DNA of 54,652 nt from NCBI GenBank assembly GCA_011125455.1, contig VKHO01000020.1, positions 1 to 54,652 on the forward strand, written 5' to 3'. The stretch's first letter is position 1; the number at the start of each line of letters is the position of its first letter. The notes beneath the pieces were generated by a model. That model worked only from the letters and a program-made list of their open reading frames with translations, did no database searches and was not told where the DNA came from. Both the position numbers and the translations under genes were made by a program. This stretch comes from Chlamydiales bacterium STE3 (GTDB lineage: Bacteria > Chlamydiota > Chlamydiia > Chlamydiales > Parachlamydiaceae). Shown piece after piece: positions 1 through 12,347 of this stretch.

Positions 1-81
1 AATTCAGTGAGGCAATTTAAAAAGATTTAAATTTAGTTATTTTGCATGGGTTTGCCGTAGGATGATTTATGCAACAAGGCC
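1..81 (+). mobile_element. IS5/IS903-like insertion sequence, 3' end (truncated by window edge)
   Basis: These 81 bases are the exact reverse complement of 54572-54652. Bases 1-30 read NSVRQFKKI-stop, the C-terminus of a transposase transcribed into the window. The outer terminus at 78-81 is GGCC on the other strand, followed by TTGTTGCATAAATC, which resembles the IS903-group inverted repeat of the IS5 family. A related but diverged end is present at 29192. The insertion boundary lies 8 bp from the sdaA stop codon. The flanking 9 bp (82-90) differ from those at the other window end (54563-54571), so these are two separate insertions. Only the end is visible, so activity cannot be judged. Confidence 0.85.
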
Positions 82-89
82 TTACAAAT

Positions 90-1472
90 TTAACATTCTG
101 GCACGTTAACAGCTAATCCCCCTAAAGATGTTTCTTTGTAAATGGATTTCATGTCGTGCCCAGTAGCACGCATTGTTGCAATGACCTGATCCAGAGAAAC
201 TCTGTGCAATCCATCCCCACGTAGTGCCAAAAGAGCTGCATTGATCGCTTTAATGGCCCCCATTGTATTTCTCTCTATACAAGGTATTTGAACAAGGCCC
301 TTAATAGGATCACACGTTAAACCCAAGTTATGTTCCATTCCAATTTCAGCCGCATTTTCAATTTGATCAATCGTGCCCCCCAAAACAGCCGTTAGCCCTG
401 CTGCTGCCATTGAACAGGCAACACCGACTTCTCCCATGCAACCCATTTCAGCAGCAGATATAGAAGCTCCTTCTTTATAAAGAATCCCAATTGCTCCAGC
501 GTTAAGCATGAAAGTCACTAAACCCTCATCAGTTGCATTTTCAATAAACTGTTTATAATATTTCATAACCGCTGGAATGACGCCTGCTGAACCATTTGTC
601 GGGGCTGTAACAACTCTTCCCCCTGCTGCATTTTCTTCGTTCACTGATAATGCCCATAAGCTGACCCACTCCATAACTTCAGCGGCATGTGTTTTTTGGC
701 TTTTTTGCTGCTCTTGAAGATGTGTTAAAATGGCTTTTGCCCGGCGGCGTACATTTAATCCCCCAGGTAGAACACCTTCTTGTTCACACCCCCTGTCAAT
801 GCAGGCCTCCATGACATGCCAAATATTTAGCAATCCATCATGGATTTCTTGTTCAGATCTCCAGCTTTTTTCATTTTCCATCATAAGCTGCGTAATCGAT
901 AAGCGATTTTCTCGGCAAAGTTTTAAAAGCTCTTCCGCATTTTTAAAAGGATAGGGTAACTTGTGCCCTTCATCGCCTAGAGTTTTGTCTTTACTCGCGG
1001 TATCATGATCAATAATAAATCCCCCGCCAACAGAATAGTAGACTTGTGAAAGGAGCTCTTTCCCATTTGGATTATAGATAGTAAAACGCATACCATTTGG
1101 GTGATAAGGAAGCTGTTTGTCAAAGTGAAAAAGAAGATCTGTTGTCTCATTAAAAAGAACTAATTTTTTTCCTAAAAGAGCAATGTGTTTTTCTTGCTGG
1201 ATTTTATAAATTTTTATAGCAACGGAGTTGGGGTCAATACTTTCGGGGGTTTCCCCTGAAAGGCCTAGCATCACAGCAATATCGGTAGCGTGTCCTTTAC
1301 CTGTTAAGGCGAGTGATCCGTAAAGATCAATACGCATCCTGGCAATTTCTTGAGTGAGTTCTGCTTTTTCTACCAATTGCATAAAGAGTTTAGCAGCACG
1401 CATTGGCCCAACAGTATGCGAACTGGAGGGCCCCATCCCTATGGAAAATAAATCAAAAGTACTAATTGCCAT
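90..1472 (-). CDS. sdaA: L-serine dehydratase (single-chain, 4Fe-4S)
   Basis: Deaminates L-serine to pyruvate and ammonia in the cytosol. The 460 residues match the single-chain SdaA/SdaB type with an N-terminal beta domain and a C-terminal catalytic alpha domain. Visible signatures are GMGPSSSHT near residue 12, the glycine-rich substrate loop APTNGSAG near 290, and three presumed cluster cysteines C345, C387 and C398. The last residue is also a cysteine (C460). In the Legionella enzyme a C-terminal cysteine folds back as fourth cluster ligand, and the spacing here is the same. The gene stands alone and ends 8 bp from an IS boundary, so its coding sequence is intact. The ATG at 1472 starts directly with the conserved N-terminus. 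The family assignment is secure and the tail-ligand idea is inference. Confidence 0.95.
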   Translation of the reverse strand: MAISTFDLFSIGMGPSSSHTVGPMRAAKLFMQLVEKAELTQEIARMRIDLYGSLALTGKGHATDIAVMLGLSGETPESIDPNSVAIKIYKIQQEKHIALLGKKLVLFNETTDLLFHFDKQLPYHPNGMRFTIYNPNGKELLSQVYYSVGGGFIIDHDTASKDKTLGDEGHKLPYPFKNAEELLKLCRENRLSITQLMMENEKSWRSEQEIHDGLLNIWHVMEACIDRGCEQEGVLPGGLNVRRRAKAILTHLQEQQKSQKTHAAEVMEWVSLWALSVNEENAAGGRVVTAPTNGSAGVIPAVMKYYKQFIENATDEGLVTFMLNAGAIGILYKEGASISAAEMGCMGEVGVACSMAAAGLTAVLGGTIDQIENAAEIGMEHNLGLTCDPIKGLVQIPCIERNTMGAIKAINAALLALRGDGLHRVSLDQVIATMRATGHDMKSIYKETSLGGLAVNVPEC

Positions 1473-1890
1473 ATCTCTTCACTCCGAAAAAATTACCTTA
1501 CTATTATTACAATTAAAGTCTGACCCGTATGTTGTGAAGAAATGTACTTCCTAGGCTCTTACTTTAAATTTTGCTTTAACGACTAGGATTATGTGAAAAT
1601 TTTCTGCGTTGGTTTAATATAAGCTACTAGGAAAGAAAGGCTTATAATAAAATGAACTTAAAAAATTTTTTCATTTTTTTTGACTAATCATTTTCCTGGT
1701 AGATGATTCTCTTATTTTAGTGATTTAGCGACAATATTTTTCGAATAAAAATGAGGAATAAGCTGCAAGTAAGGCAAAGTTTTTGAAAAAATTGGAGCTT
1801 GATAGATTGACCTTTCTAAATTTACAAATTGGCTAATTTTACACAAAATTCCACTTGTTCTTTACATAAACCCTACCAAAATGGTAGGTT
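1473..1890. other. Intergenic region between sdaA and abiEi
   Basis: About 420 AT-rich bases between divergently transcribed genes. It must hold both promoters, but I see no convincing -35/-10 pair, RNA gene or relic coding sequence. The only distinct element is the inverted repeat next to abiEi, listed separately. Confidence 0.5.
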
Positions 1891-1891
1891 T
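1868..1891 (+). promoter_or_regulatory. Inverted repeat overlapping the abiEi ribosome binding site (candidate autoregulatory operator)
   Basis: The sequence CCTACC, five bases, GGTAGG forms a perfect 6-bp inverted repeat that extends outward into AAAC/GTTT with one unpaired base. The right arm GGTAGG lies 7 bases before the ATG at 1897 and is the only ribosome-binding-site candidate. AbiEi antitoxins are known to repress their own promoter by binding inverted repeats, so this is a plausible operator. It could equally act as an RNA hairpin hiding the ribosome site. No binding data. Confidence 0.45.
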
Positions 1892-1896
1892 TGTGT

Positions 1897-2487
1897 ATGA
1901 GCAAAGAAGATAAAATTTTTGAAATAGCTGATCGCCAACAGGGATATTTTACTGCTGGACAAGCAAAGGAATGTGGATATTATGACTCTCACTTTCAACG
2001 CTATCTTTTTGATGGGGAGTGGATAAAAATAGGTAGAGGCTTATATCGTTTAGCTCGTTATCCCTTGTCCGATCGACCAGATTTAATAGAATGGAGTTTG
2101 TGGAGTCGTAATAAAAAGGGAGAGATTCAAGGTGTGTGGTCTCATGAGACTGCTCTGGATCTTTACGAACTTTGCGATATTATGCCTGTAAAACTTCATT
2201 TGACGGTTCCTCATAATTTTCGAAAGTCTATTTCTATTCCCTCCGTATTGAAATTATACCACACTGGTTTAGAAGAAAAAGATTGGACCGAACAGCAGGG
2301 ATATAGGGTAACTACACCTATAAAAACTCTTCTAGATCTCACTGAAACAAGACAAATTTCAAATGATTTGCTTAAACAAGCTATCGTTGAAGGTCGAAAA
2401 AAAGGAATCCTTCCAAAACATCTCATAGAATCCTTGCCACACAACAAAGCTGGAGACTTTCTAAAAAAGCTATACCATGAAAACTAA
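1897..2487 (+). CDS. abiEi: AbiEi-type antitoxin / transcriptional regulator (type IV toxin-antitoxin)
   Basis: A 196-residue protein with an N-terminal winged-helix region of the AbiEi kind (residues about 3-55, with the pattern QQGYFTAGQAKE, then WIKIGRGLYRL) and a C-terminal domain containing WSHETALDLY and TPIKTLLDL, both typical of this family. In AbiE systems the antitoxin represses its operon and counteracts the nucleotidyltransferase toxin without forming a stable complex. I chose ATG 1897 over the in-frame TTG at 1891 because GGTAGG is correctly spaced for the ATG. The gene overlaps the toxin gene by 11 bases, implying translational coupling. The pair sits in an accessory stretch near IS debris, so acquisition by transfer is plausible. 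Confidence 0.85.
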   Translation: MSKEDKIFEIADRQQGYFTAGQAKECGYYDSHFQRYLFDGEWIKIGRGLYRLARYPLSDRPDLIEWSLWSRNKKGEIQGVWSHETALDLYELCDIMPVKLHLTVPHNFRKSISIPSVLKLYHTGLEEKDWTEQQGYRVTTPIKTLLDLTETRQISNDLLKQAIVEGRKKGILPKHLIESLPHNKAGDFLKKLYHEN

Positions 2488-3337
2488 TACCTTTAAGAAT
2501 TCACAAGATTTTAGAAAAAGCTTGGAAGTACGTTTACAAAAGGCCGCTAAAGAAAAAGGGATCGACCTGCAAAGGGTTAGAAGACAAGTTGCATTTGATC
2601 GTCTTTTAGCTCGCTTCTTTACTCAGCCAGAAACCCCATTTTTTTTGAAAGGTGGCTATGGCATAGAGTTAAGGCTTTCAACTGCTCGTGCAACGAAAGA
2701 TATCGATCTTACCTATCTCCAACGAGTTAAAAACCAAGATGATTCGTTGTCTGCTCTCATTTTAAATGATTTACAACAATTGGCCTCAATAGACCTTGAT
2801 GATTATTTTTCATATGCTTTGGGAGAGGCTCAACTCGATTTAGACAACGCTCCTTATGGCGGGGCTCGTTATCCTGTTTCATCTTTTATCGATGGTAAAC
2901 TGTTTGTTCGGTTTCATCTCGATGTGGGTGGTGATGTTTTGACTTCAAGTACTGAAACATTACTAACTCCTGATTGGCTAAACTTTTGTGGCATTTCAGC
3001 TCCAAATGTAAAGATAATATCGATTGAACAGCAATTCGCAGAAAAAATACACGCTTACTCATTGCCTCGAGGAGATAGGCTCAACTCAAGAGTGAAAGAC
3101 CTTATTGATATTTTGCTTTTGATGAGGATGCGATCCTTAGATTTGGAAAAGCTAAGCGTTAATCTTCAAAAAATTTTCAAAATAAGAAATACGCATGCTT
3201 TACCCCTTCAATTGCCTGTACCTCCGCTTGAATGGACTGAGCCTTTTTCCGCTTTAGCTGAGGAGTGTGGACTTGAAAAGAATCTACTTTTGGCATTTAA
3301 GGAAATAGCATCTTTTTATTCTAGACCCTTTAATTGA
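2477..3337 (+). CDS. abiEii: AbiEii/AbiGii-type nucleotidyltransferase toxin
   Basis: A 286-residue member of the AbiEii nucleotidyltransferase-like toxin family. The hallmark motif is FLKGGYGIELR followed by RATKDIDL (about residues 55-82), which supplies the nucleotide-binding glycines and metal-binding acidic residues. A later lysine and the segment KDLIDILLL (about 210-218) match the conserved C-terminal motif. Toxins of this family bind GTP or transfer nucleotides to tRNA and cause growth arrest. Its start lies inside the end of the antitoxin gene, the usual order for type IV systems. No frameshift or missing motif is seen, so the toxin looks intact. Phage defence or plasmid-style maintenance are both possible roles. 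Confidence 0.88.
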   Translation: MKTNTFKNSQDFRKSLEVRLQKAAKEKGIDLQRVRRQVAFDRLLARFFTQPETPFFLKGGYGIELRLSTARATKDIDLTYLQRVKNQDDSLSALILNDLQQLASIDLDDYFSYALGEAQLDLDNAPYGGARYPVSSFIDGKLFVRFHLDVGGDVLTSSTETLLTPDWLNFCGISAPNVKIISIEQQFAEKIHAYSLPRGDRLNSRVKDLIDILLLMRMRSLDLEKLSVNLQKIFKIRNTHALPLQLPVPPLEWTEPFSALAEECGLEKNLLLAFKEIASFYSRPFN

Positions 3338-3356
3338 CCTAAACCCATTAGCTTTT

Positions 3357-3503
3357 TTACGAAACGAAGTCAAATCCAAACTCATCTTTTAAATTAGATT
3401 GCTCATTTGCTTGTCGTGCAGCTTGTATATCTCTAAATTCCTTGAGAGAGCGGTAAAAATGTCGTTCGATCGTTATTTCGTGCAGATCAATATTTAGTTT
3501 CAT
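3357..3503 (-). CDS. Small ORF of 48 residues, unknown (possible gene remnant)
   Basis: Begins MKLNIDLHEITIERHFYR and ends DEFGFDFVS. The charged, helical composition looks more like protein than random AT-rich DNA, but there is no ribosome site upstream of the ATG. It converges on abiEii with only 19 bases between them. It may be the tail of a lost gene. Not assigned to any family. Confidence 0.3.
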   Translation of the reverse strand: MKLNIDLHEITIERHFYRSLKEFRDIQAARQANEQSNLKDEFGFDFVS

Positions 3504-3535
3504 TAAAACAATTACTGCAAACTATAAATCGATAG

Positions 3536-3697
3536 AAATCAAAGCATTTCCCTCAAAATTTTTATGAGGCAATCCAAGAGGGAAAATTTGAAATTCTGAG
3601 TATCGCAGAATCTCTTACAGAGCTTCTCTTTCCTTATGATGGTAGCTCATCTAAAAAAATAAAGGAAAAAATCTATGAGTGGGTTTACAATTCTTAA
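3536..3697 (+). pseudogene. Coding-like remnant, 53 codons, unknown
   Basis: An open stretch without a start codon, reading NFYEAIQEGKFEILSIAESL and ending EKIYEWVYNS before a stop. The composition is protein-like, and its position between accessory genes suggests the 3' end of a decayed gene. I recognise no family. Could be chance. Confidence 0.25.
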
Positions 3698-4021
3698 ACT
3701 TCGTTAACTATATAAATGAGCTAGGTAACATGTAGCGGCTATACAGTTTTCTGTTCCATTAATCCTCAATCCTCCAAATTCTTAAATACCTTTTTTAACA
3801 ACTCCTGAAATTTGCTTGTTAAAATACAATATTAGTCGAGGATAATTGAAATTTATCCTTGGATGAGCAGAGACTCCCCAATCCTGGCTTTGGCTGCTGT
3901 CGTATTGTTTTGGATGCCAGAACAAATATTTGAATCTCCATATCTTTTTTTGTAGAGAGTTCTTCTGTTTCTTATCGTGGGAGATCCCGCAATCAAGCTA
4001 ATTAAAAGCGATTTTTTTGTT
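3698..4021. other. Intergenic region without recognisable content
   Basis: About 320 bases downstream of the TolC-like gene. No ORF with coding character, no clear terminator hairpin with a T-run, and no RNA gene was found. Confidence 0.5.
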
Positions 4022-5242
4022 TTAAATCTCTACTGGTCGGCCGGTCAATTTTTGAAACTCTAAAAGAGAAATGTGATAATTTTCCAAAACTTCTAAATAT
4101 TTTTCTTGGTTTTGCAAATAGGAAAGTTTTTCTTTATAAATTTCACAGGAATCCATTTTGCCATCCTTTTGGCAATCAATCATCTCTTGATAGCTCTCTT
4201 CAGCTTTTTGTAAGATACAATTTTGATAATAGAGGATCTCTTCATAGGCCTGTTCAATTGCCAAATGCTTTTTCTTCAACTCTAGGTAGAGTTTTTTTAA
4301 AAATTCTAATCGACTGATTTCCTGCTTTTCGGCTTCTAAATAGGCTCTCGAAATTGTCGCATCGTGGTTATTAAATACTGGAAGCTCGACAGATATTCCA
4401 AAAAATAATCCAGAGGGCTGTGTTTTATTTTCGTGAAAGAAACCCGCATTGACAGAGATATCCGGAATTTTCTTCGATTCTGCTAAAACAATTTGCTGCT
4501 GTGCCATCTCAACTTGCCAATCTTTTACTTTAATCAAAAAATTTTCTTGATCGCTAACAAAAAGTTCAGGAAATCCTACTTGATAAATAGAGTCGTCACA
4601 GACATCGAAATCCGTTTCCTTCATACCAAGCATAAATGCCAGCTCCAGTTTTGCATTCTCATAATTGCTAAGCTTTCTTTTGTAAGCTAGATGATAAAGA
4701 TGGCAGTTGCCAGATTGCTTACTTTTTTCCGATTGCGAGATCTTCCCACTTTCAGCTTTTTCTGAGAGACATTCGAGGATTTTCTCCTGTAAATTTTTAT
4801 TTTCTAAGGCGATTTCCACATAACGTTTTGCCACTGCAGCATGGGTGAATGCCTCTTTGATGGAATAACCCATTTCAATCTTTGATTGAAGATAGTTCGC
4901 TTCTGCAAAGCCCTGCATAGCAGAAGCTACTTCTCGGCGTGCTCTTCTTTTCCTGCCATTTTCGACGAGCTGTGCGACTCCATAAGAAACTGAAGGGGTA
5001 TTTTGATGATGAGACATGAAACTTGCTGTTTCCCCATTAATCGAAAATTGAGGATTAGGAAGAAGATAAGCTTGATAGGCATTAGTGTCCGCTAAGCTAA
5101 CATCTATAGCCGCCTTCTGGAGCTCAAAAGAATGTCTTAATCCTCTTTCCAGCGCATCTTTTAATGTAATGACTTCATGGCTAAAAAGCGGCGATAGGCT
5201 CAACGCAATAGCTGTTCCCAAAGAAAAAATGATTTTGTGCAT
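4022..5242 (-). CDS. TolC/CzcC-family outer-membrane efflux protein
   Basis: A 406-residue outer membrane channel protein that would form the outer-membrane exit of a tripartite efflux or type I secretion system. Residues 1-21 form a signal peptide ending around SPLFS-H. The remainder shows two OEP-type halves: ITLKDALERGL then LLPNPQFSINGE, and DISVNAGFF..PSGLFFGISVELPVFNN in the second half. The last is the classic OEP strand-plus-turn pattern. Long amphipathic helices lie at about 95-170 and 290-380. CzcC-like heavy-metal or RND-type partners are expected, but neither a pump nor a membrane-fusion gene is adjacent, so the partner is encoded elsewhere. Somewhat short compared with TolC (about 470 mature residues) and closer to CzcC length. 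Confidence 0.85.
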   Translation of the reverse strand: MHKIIFSLGTAIALSLSPLFSHEVITLKDALERGLRHSFELQKAAIDVSLADTNAYQAYLLPNPQFSINGETASFMSHHQNTPSVSYGVAQLVENGRKRRARREVASAMQGFAEANYLQSKIEMGYSIKEAFTHAAVAKRYVEIALENKNLQEKILECLSEKAESGKISQSEKSKQSGNCHLYHLAYKRKLSNYENAKLELAFMLGMKETDFDVCDDSIYQVGFPELFVSDQENFLIKVKDWQVEMAQQQIVLAESKKIPDISVNAGFFHENKTQPSGLFFGISVELPVFNNHDATISRAYLEAEKQEISRLEFLKKLYLELKKKHLAIEQAYEEILYYQNCILQKAEESYQEMIDCQKDGKMDSCEIYKEKLSYLQNQEKYLEVLENYHISLLEFQKLTGRPVEI

Positions 5243-5335
5243 GATCTTAAATATCGTTTAAAGTATTCAATTACCATCTTTTCAGATAAATAGGAAGCCA
5301 AAATTTTTTTACCAGAATGAGCTTTTTTTATTGAA

Positions 5336-5354
5336 AAGGGAGCAATGCTCCCTT
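5336..5354 (-). terminator. Hairpin, candidate terminator after the small lipoprotein gene
   Basis: AAGGGAGC, three bases, GCTCCCTT is a perfect 8-bp stem. Read on the minus strand it ends in CCCTTTTC, a short T-run, about 85 bases past the lipoprotein stop. It separates that gene from the TolC-like gene. The T-run is weak. Confidence 0.5.
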
Positions 5355-5440
5355 ATGAAATTCCTCTTAAGGTTGGTATGGATTACAAGAGAGGATGCCC
5401 AATACGAAAAGGCACAGAAATCATCTAAGCATCATCCCTC

Positions 5441-5614
5441 TTAAGATGGAGCATTAGTATTTTTTTCAAATGGCTGAGGAACAGGGACGTCTGTAGGTGT
5501 GCCCGGTATCGTATCTGAAGGGAGTTTTCTGCGCTCAGGATGGTCATCCATGTTACAACCACTAAATGCAATGATACTCAGCACACAGGATAGGCTTAAA
5601 AATAGTTTTTTCAT
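5441..5614 (-). CDS. Small lipoprotein, 57 residues
   Basis: Starts MKKLFLSLSCVLSIIAF followed by SGC at residues 18-20, a good lipobox (FSG-C20). The mature part is about 37 residues, acidic then proline and threonine rich. A strong ribosome site AAAGGAG sits 7 bases before the ATG. Signal peptidase II processing and a membrane anchor are therefore expected. It lies between ligA and the TolC-like gene on the same strand and is followed by a hairpin, so it is probably its own short transcript or the end of the ligA operon. Function unknown. Similar tiny lipoproteins are common entericidin-like or envelope components, but I cannot place it in a family. Confidence 0.72.
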   Translation of the reverse strand: MKKLFLSLSCVLSIIAFSGCNMDDHPERRKLPSDTIPGTPTDVPVPQPFEKNTNAPS

Positions 5615-5693
5615 AGTTATGCTCCTTTATATTTAGCATTATTTGCATCTTATAAAATCACCTAAAATTTAACGACAACTTTTTTTTTGATGG

Positions 5694-9811
<4,118 letters not shown>

Positions 9812-9859
9812 AAGTGTGTTTTGATGATGTAAAGGTTAGTAAGAGGGGCTATCTGTTAA

Positions 9860-10897
9860 TCAATGGGCAAATTGATCAAAAAAATAGTGTCTACCTTTCT
9901 CGCAATTGAGGAGGCTCTTGGAATTCACAATAACGCCTTTATCATTATCATTCAAACGAAGACGTGCTGTACGAATATTTTTTGGAAATTCAACTGACAA
10001 AGAACTAGAATTTAGAGCTTTAAAGACCATTCTTCTTGGAGCTCTTTTACTCCACTCAAAATCTATTGAGCCTAGAGATGAAGCAAAGCCTCGCACTTTG
10101 CCACATATTATTTCTTTTGGCAGTGAGGGAAGAATTTTAATCTTATTGTCATGAACTGCCAAAAATAAGGAGCGAATCAATTGACTTCCTTCTGTTAAGA
10201 TAGAGAGGAGATTGCTCTGATCGACAGGAGGCAAATCAAAGCCTTGAAACTCCTCGTCTTTAGATCTTGGTACAAGTAGACTTGTAAAGCCAGCAAGAAA
10301 AAGATTTTGCAGCATGGCATAAATTTTATCCTTTTGAGCACTTTCTACAGCGGATTTTAACCGATCTAGTAGGGAATGTTCTTTTTGGTATTCACTTAAC
10401 GGAGACAGTTGTCCAAGGCGGTGCCAAACAGGTAAAATCTCCCTCATATCCAGGCGTCTTTTGACAAGCTCCCAATCTAATGTTTTATGAATGCCTAGAT
10501 GAATCCGTTCCAAACCTGATGGCTCATGTTCACTAGTAGATGTTTGCTGTAAATACCGAGAAGGAAAAGAGAGCAAAGGTTCTTTACTAGGAGATCTTAG
10601 AATTCTAATAAAAAGTTGCTGTTGGCGATTAGCTCGTATTATATAACGTAACAAACCAAGCTCTGTCGCCCCTGAAACAGCAATCTCTCCTTTTTCTAAG
10701 TCCTGAATTACTGTAAAATTAGTTACAGGTCCTTTAATATTTAGAGGAATTTCTTCATAGAGCGTAGGGTCTTTTAGGCAAGCAATACGGATAAGCGTAG
10801 GGAAAACGGTTAGGTACTTAGTGGAAAAAGGAACTAGACATTTAGTTCCAGGAAGATGGTAGAAGGGGTGTAATTTTGAACGCAGAACAATCTTCAT
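9860..10897 (-). CDS. Conserved unknown protein next to glgB, with a GH95-like C-terminal segment
   Basis: 345 residues, no signal peptide and no membrane segments. The segment IKILPSLPKEI followed by GKVRGFASSLGSIDFEW (about 256-290) closely follows a pattern known from the C-terminal beta domain of GH95/GH65-like glycoside hydrolases (LPALPK...G.V.GLRARGG...DLEW), and a catalytic (alpha/alpha)6 part is not obvious. The upstream half is a divergent helical region containing IHLGIHKTLDWELVKRRLD. The start ATG overlaps the mtaB stop by 4 bases (ATGA), so both are co-translated. Position immediately upstream of glgB suggests a role in glucan metabolism, but this is inference. It may be a chlamydia-specific, cut-down hydrolase or a carbohydrate-binding protein. 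Confidence 0.75.
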   Translation of the reverse strand: MKIVLRSKLHPFYHLPGTKCLVPFSTKYLTVFPTLIRIACLKDPTLYEEIPLNIKGPVTNFTVIQDLEKGEIAVSGATELGLLRYIIRANRQQQLFIRILRSPSKEPLLSFPSRYLQQTSTSEHEPSGLERIHLGIHKTLDWELVKRRLDMREILPVWHRLGQLSPLSEYQKEHSLLDRLKSAVESAQKDKIYAMLQNLFLAGFTSLLVPRSKDEEFQGFDLPPVDQSNLLSILTEGSQLIRSLFLAVHDNKIKILPSLPKEIICGKVRGFASSLGSIDFEWSKRAPRRMVFKALNSSSLSVEFPKNIRTARLRLNDNDKGVIVNSKSLLNCEKGRHYFFDQFAH

Positions 10898-12180
10898 GAA
10901 AGAATAGAACCAATAAACCCTTCGGGTGTGTTTTCAACAAGTTTTACTTTCACTAACTGATTAGATTGTTTAAAGTGAGGTATCCAAACAGGGAGAAAAT
11001 TCTCCGTGTGTCCGAAGATGCCATCTGATCGATGGGCATCAAAGCTCTCCGTAAGAACGGTCATTTCTTCTTGAAGAAAGTGTTGTCTTAAATGATAAGC
11101 TTGCTTTTCGGCTAACCTCAATAAGTGCGCTTTGCGGCTATTGATTGTCTCTCGATCCACTTTATTGGGCATTAAATTAGAACGCGTCCTTGGGCGATCA
11201 CTGTAGGGAAACATATGGACTTTGGCAAATTGCACCTCTTCCATAACAGCGAGAGTTTCTTGAAAATCTTGTTCTGTTTCTCCCGGGAAACCGATGATAA
11301 TATCTGTTGTAAAGGTAAAGCTCGGAGCTGCTTTAGTGAGGCGCTCTACTGTCTCCAAAAAAATCTGGCGCGTGTACTTTCTGTTCATTCTTTTTAAAAT
11401 CACATTCGAACCTGACTGCAACACAATGTGCATCGAAGGGCAAGTCTTTCGCCCATTTAAGATAGCATCTTGCAAATCCTCATCGACCTCATCTGGATCA
11501 ATCGAAGAAACCCGCAACCTTTCTAGGCCAGGTAATGCATCGCAAGCCCGAATTAAATCAGCAAGTGTGTCTTTTTGATTACTATCTTTAGCCCCATCAA
11601 AATCCCCGATGTTAATACCAGTTAACACAATTTCTTTAAACCCATTAGCGATTAAATCTGAACATTCACGAACGACTTCTTCTATGGTTCTTGAACGTGA
11701 GCGTCCTCTCACATAAGGAATCACACAATAGGTACAAAAAGAGTTGCAGCCATCCTGTACCTTCACAAAAGCGCGCGTATTAGATGCAAAATGTTTAATC
11801 GCAAATTCAGGAACTTCTAGGTCTGGAAATAAGTCAGACACTAGATCTTCTTTTTTAAGGTTAGGAACAACTTTCAGAACGCCAGGTAATTTAGTGACTG
11901 TTTCTCGGTTATTTTCTACGTAACAACCTGTAACGACAATTTTGGCTTTAGGATTTTCGCGGTGCAATTTATTAATGGCTTGACGGCTATGCGCATCTGC
12001 CGACTGTGTCACCGTACAAGTGTTAACAATACAGAGTTCAGCCTCTTCCCCTTCTTGAACAGGTGAATAGCCAAGAGCTTCTAATTGATTGGTATAGCCA
12101 TGTCCTTCATATTGGTTTGTCCGGCATCCCAAAGTAACAATTTTAAATTTTTTAGAACTTTGTTCCATAACATACAACAT
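10894..12180 (-). CDS. mtaB: tRNA t6A37 methylthiotransferase MtaB
   Basis: Radical-SAM enzyme that adds a methylthio group to t6A at position 37 of tRNAs that read ANN codons. 428 residues: the N-terminal UPF0004 domain carries three auxiliary cluster cysteines C19, C55 and C86. The radical-SAM motif CNSFCTYC gives C145, C149 and C152. A C-terminal TRAM-like domain follows. The LGCRTNQ start and the short TRAM end fit MtaB better than MiaB or RimO. ATG 12180 is used here, but the ATG four codons later (12168) is equally possible. It is the first gene of a four-gene operon ending with ligA, and its last four bases overlap the next start. Confidence 0.9.
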   Translation of the reverse strand: MLYVMEQSSKKFKIVTLGCRTNQYEGHGYTNQLEALGYSPVQEGEEAELCIVNTCTVTQSADAHSRQAINKLHRENPKAKIVVTGCYVENNRETVTKLPGVLKVVPNLKKEDLVSDLFPDLEVPEFAIKHFASNTRAFVKVQDGCNSFCTYCVIPYVRGRSRSRTIEEVVRECSDLIANGFKEIVLTGINIGDFDGAKDSNQKDTLADLIRACDALPGLERLRVSSIDPDEVDEDLQDAILNGRKTCPSMHIVLQSGSNVILKRMNRKYTRQIFLETVERLTKAAPSFTFTTDIIIGFPGETEQDFQETLAVMEEVQFAKVHMFPYSDRPRTRSNLMPNKVDRETINSRKAHLLRLAEKQAYHLRQHFLQEEMTVLTESFDAHRSDGIFGHTENFLPVWIPHFKQSNQLVKVKLVENTPEGFIGSILS

Positions 12181-12266
12181 CAGCTTTAAAAGTAGAAAAA
12201 AGCATTATAGGACTTTAGTCAAATGAATGAAAGAACTAAGGCTTTGAAAATGAAATTCCTGAAGAT

Positions 12267-12334
12267 AAAAAGGCTGCTTAAAACAATGCATTGTTCATTA
12301 GCTTCTAAAAGCCCACGCCATTGTTTAAGCCGCC
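12267..12334 (-). terminator. Long-stem intrinsic terminator downstream of the giant gene
   Basis: The arms at 12319-12334 and 12272-12288 pair over about 16 positions (GGCGGCTTAAACAATG with its imperfect complement) around a 30-base loop. On the minus strand the stem is followed by TTTTTATC. It lies 13 bases past the stop of the 1423-residue protein and before mtaB, so it ends the transcript of the giant-protein genes. Confidence 0.7.
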
Positions 12335-12347
12335 TTGTAAGACTTTC

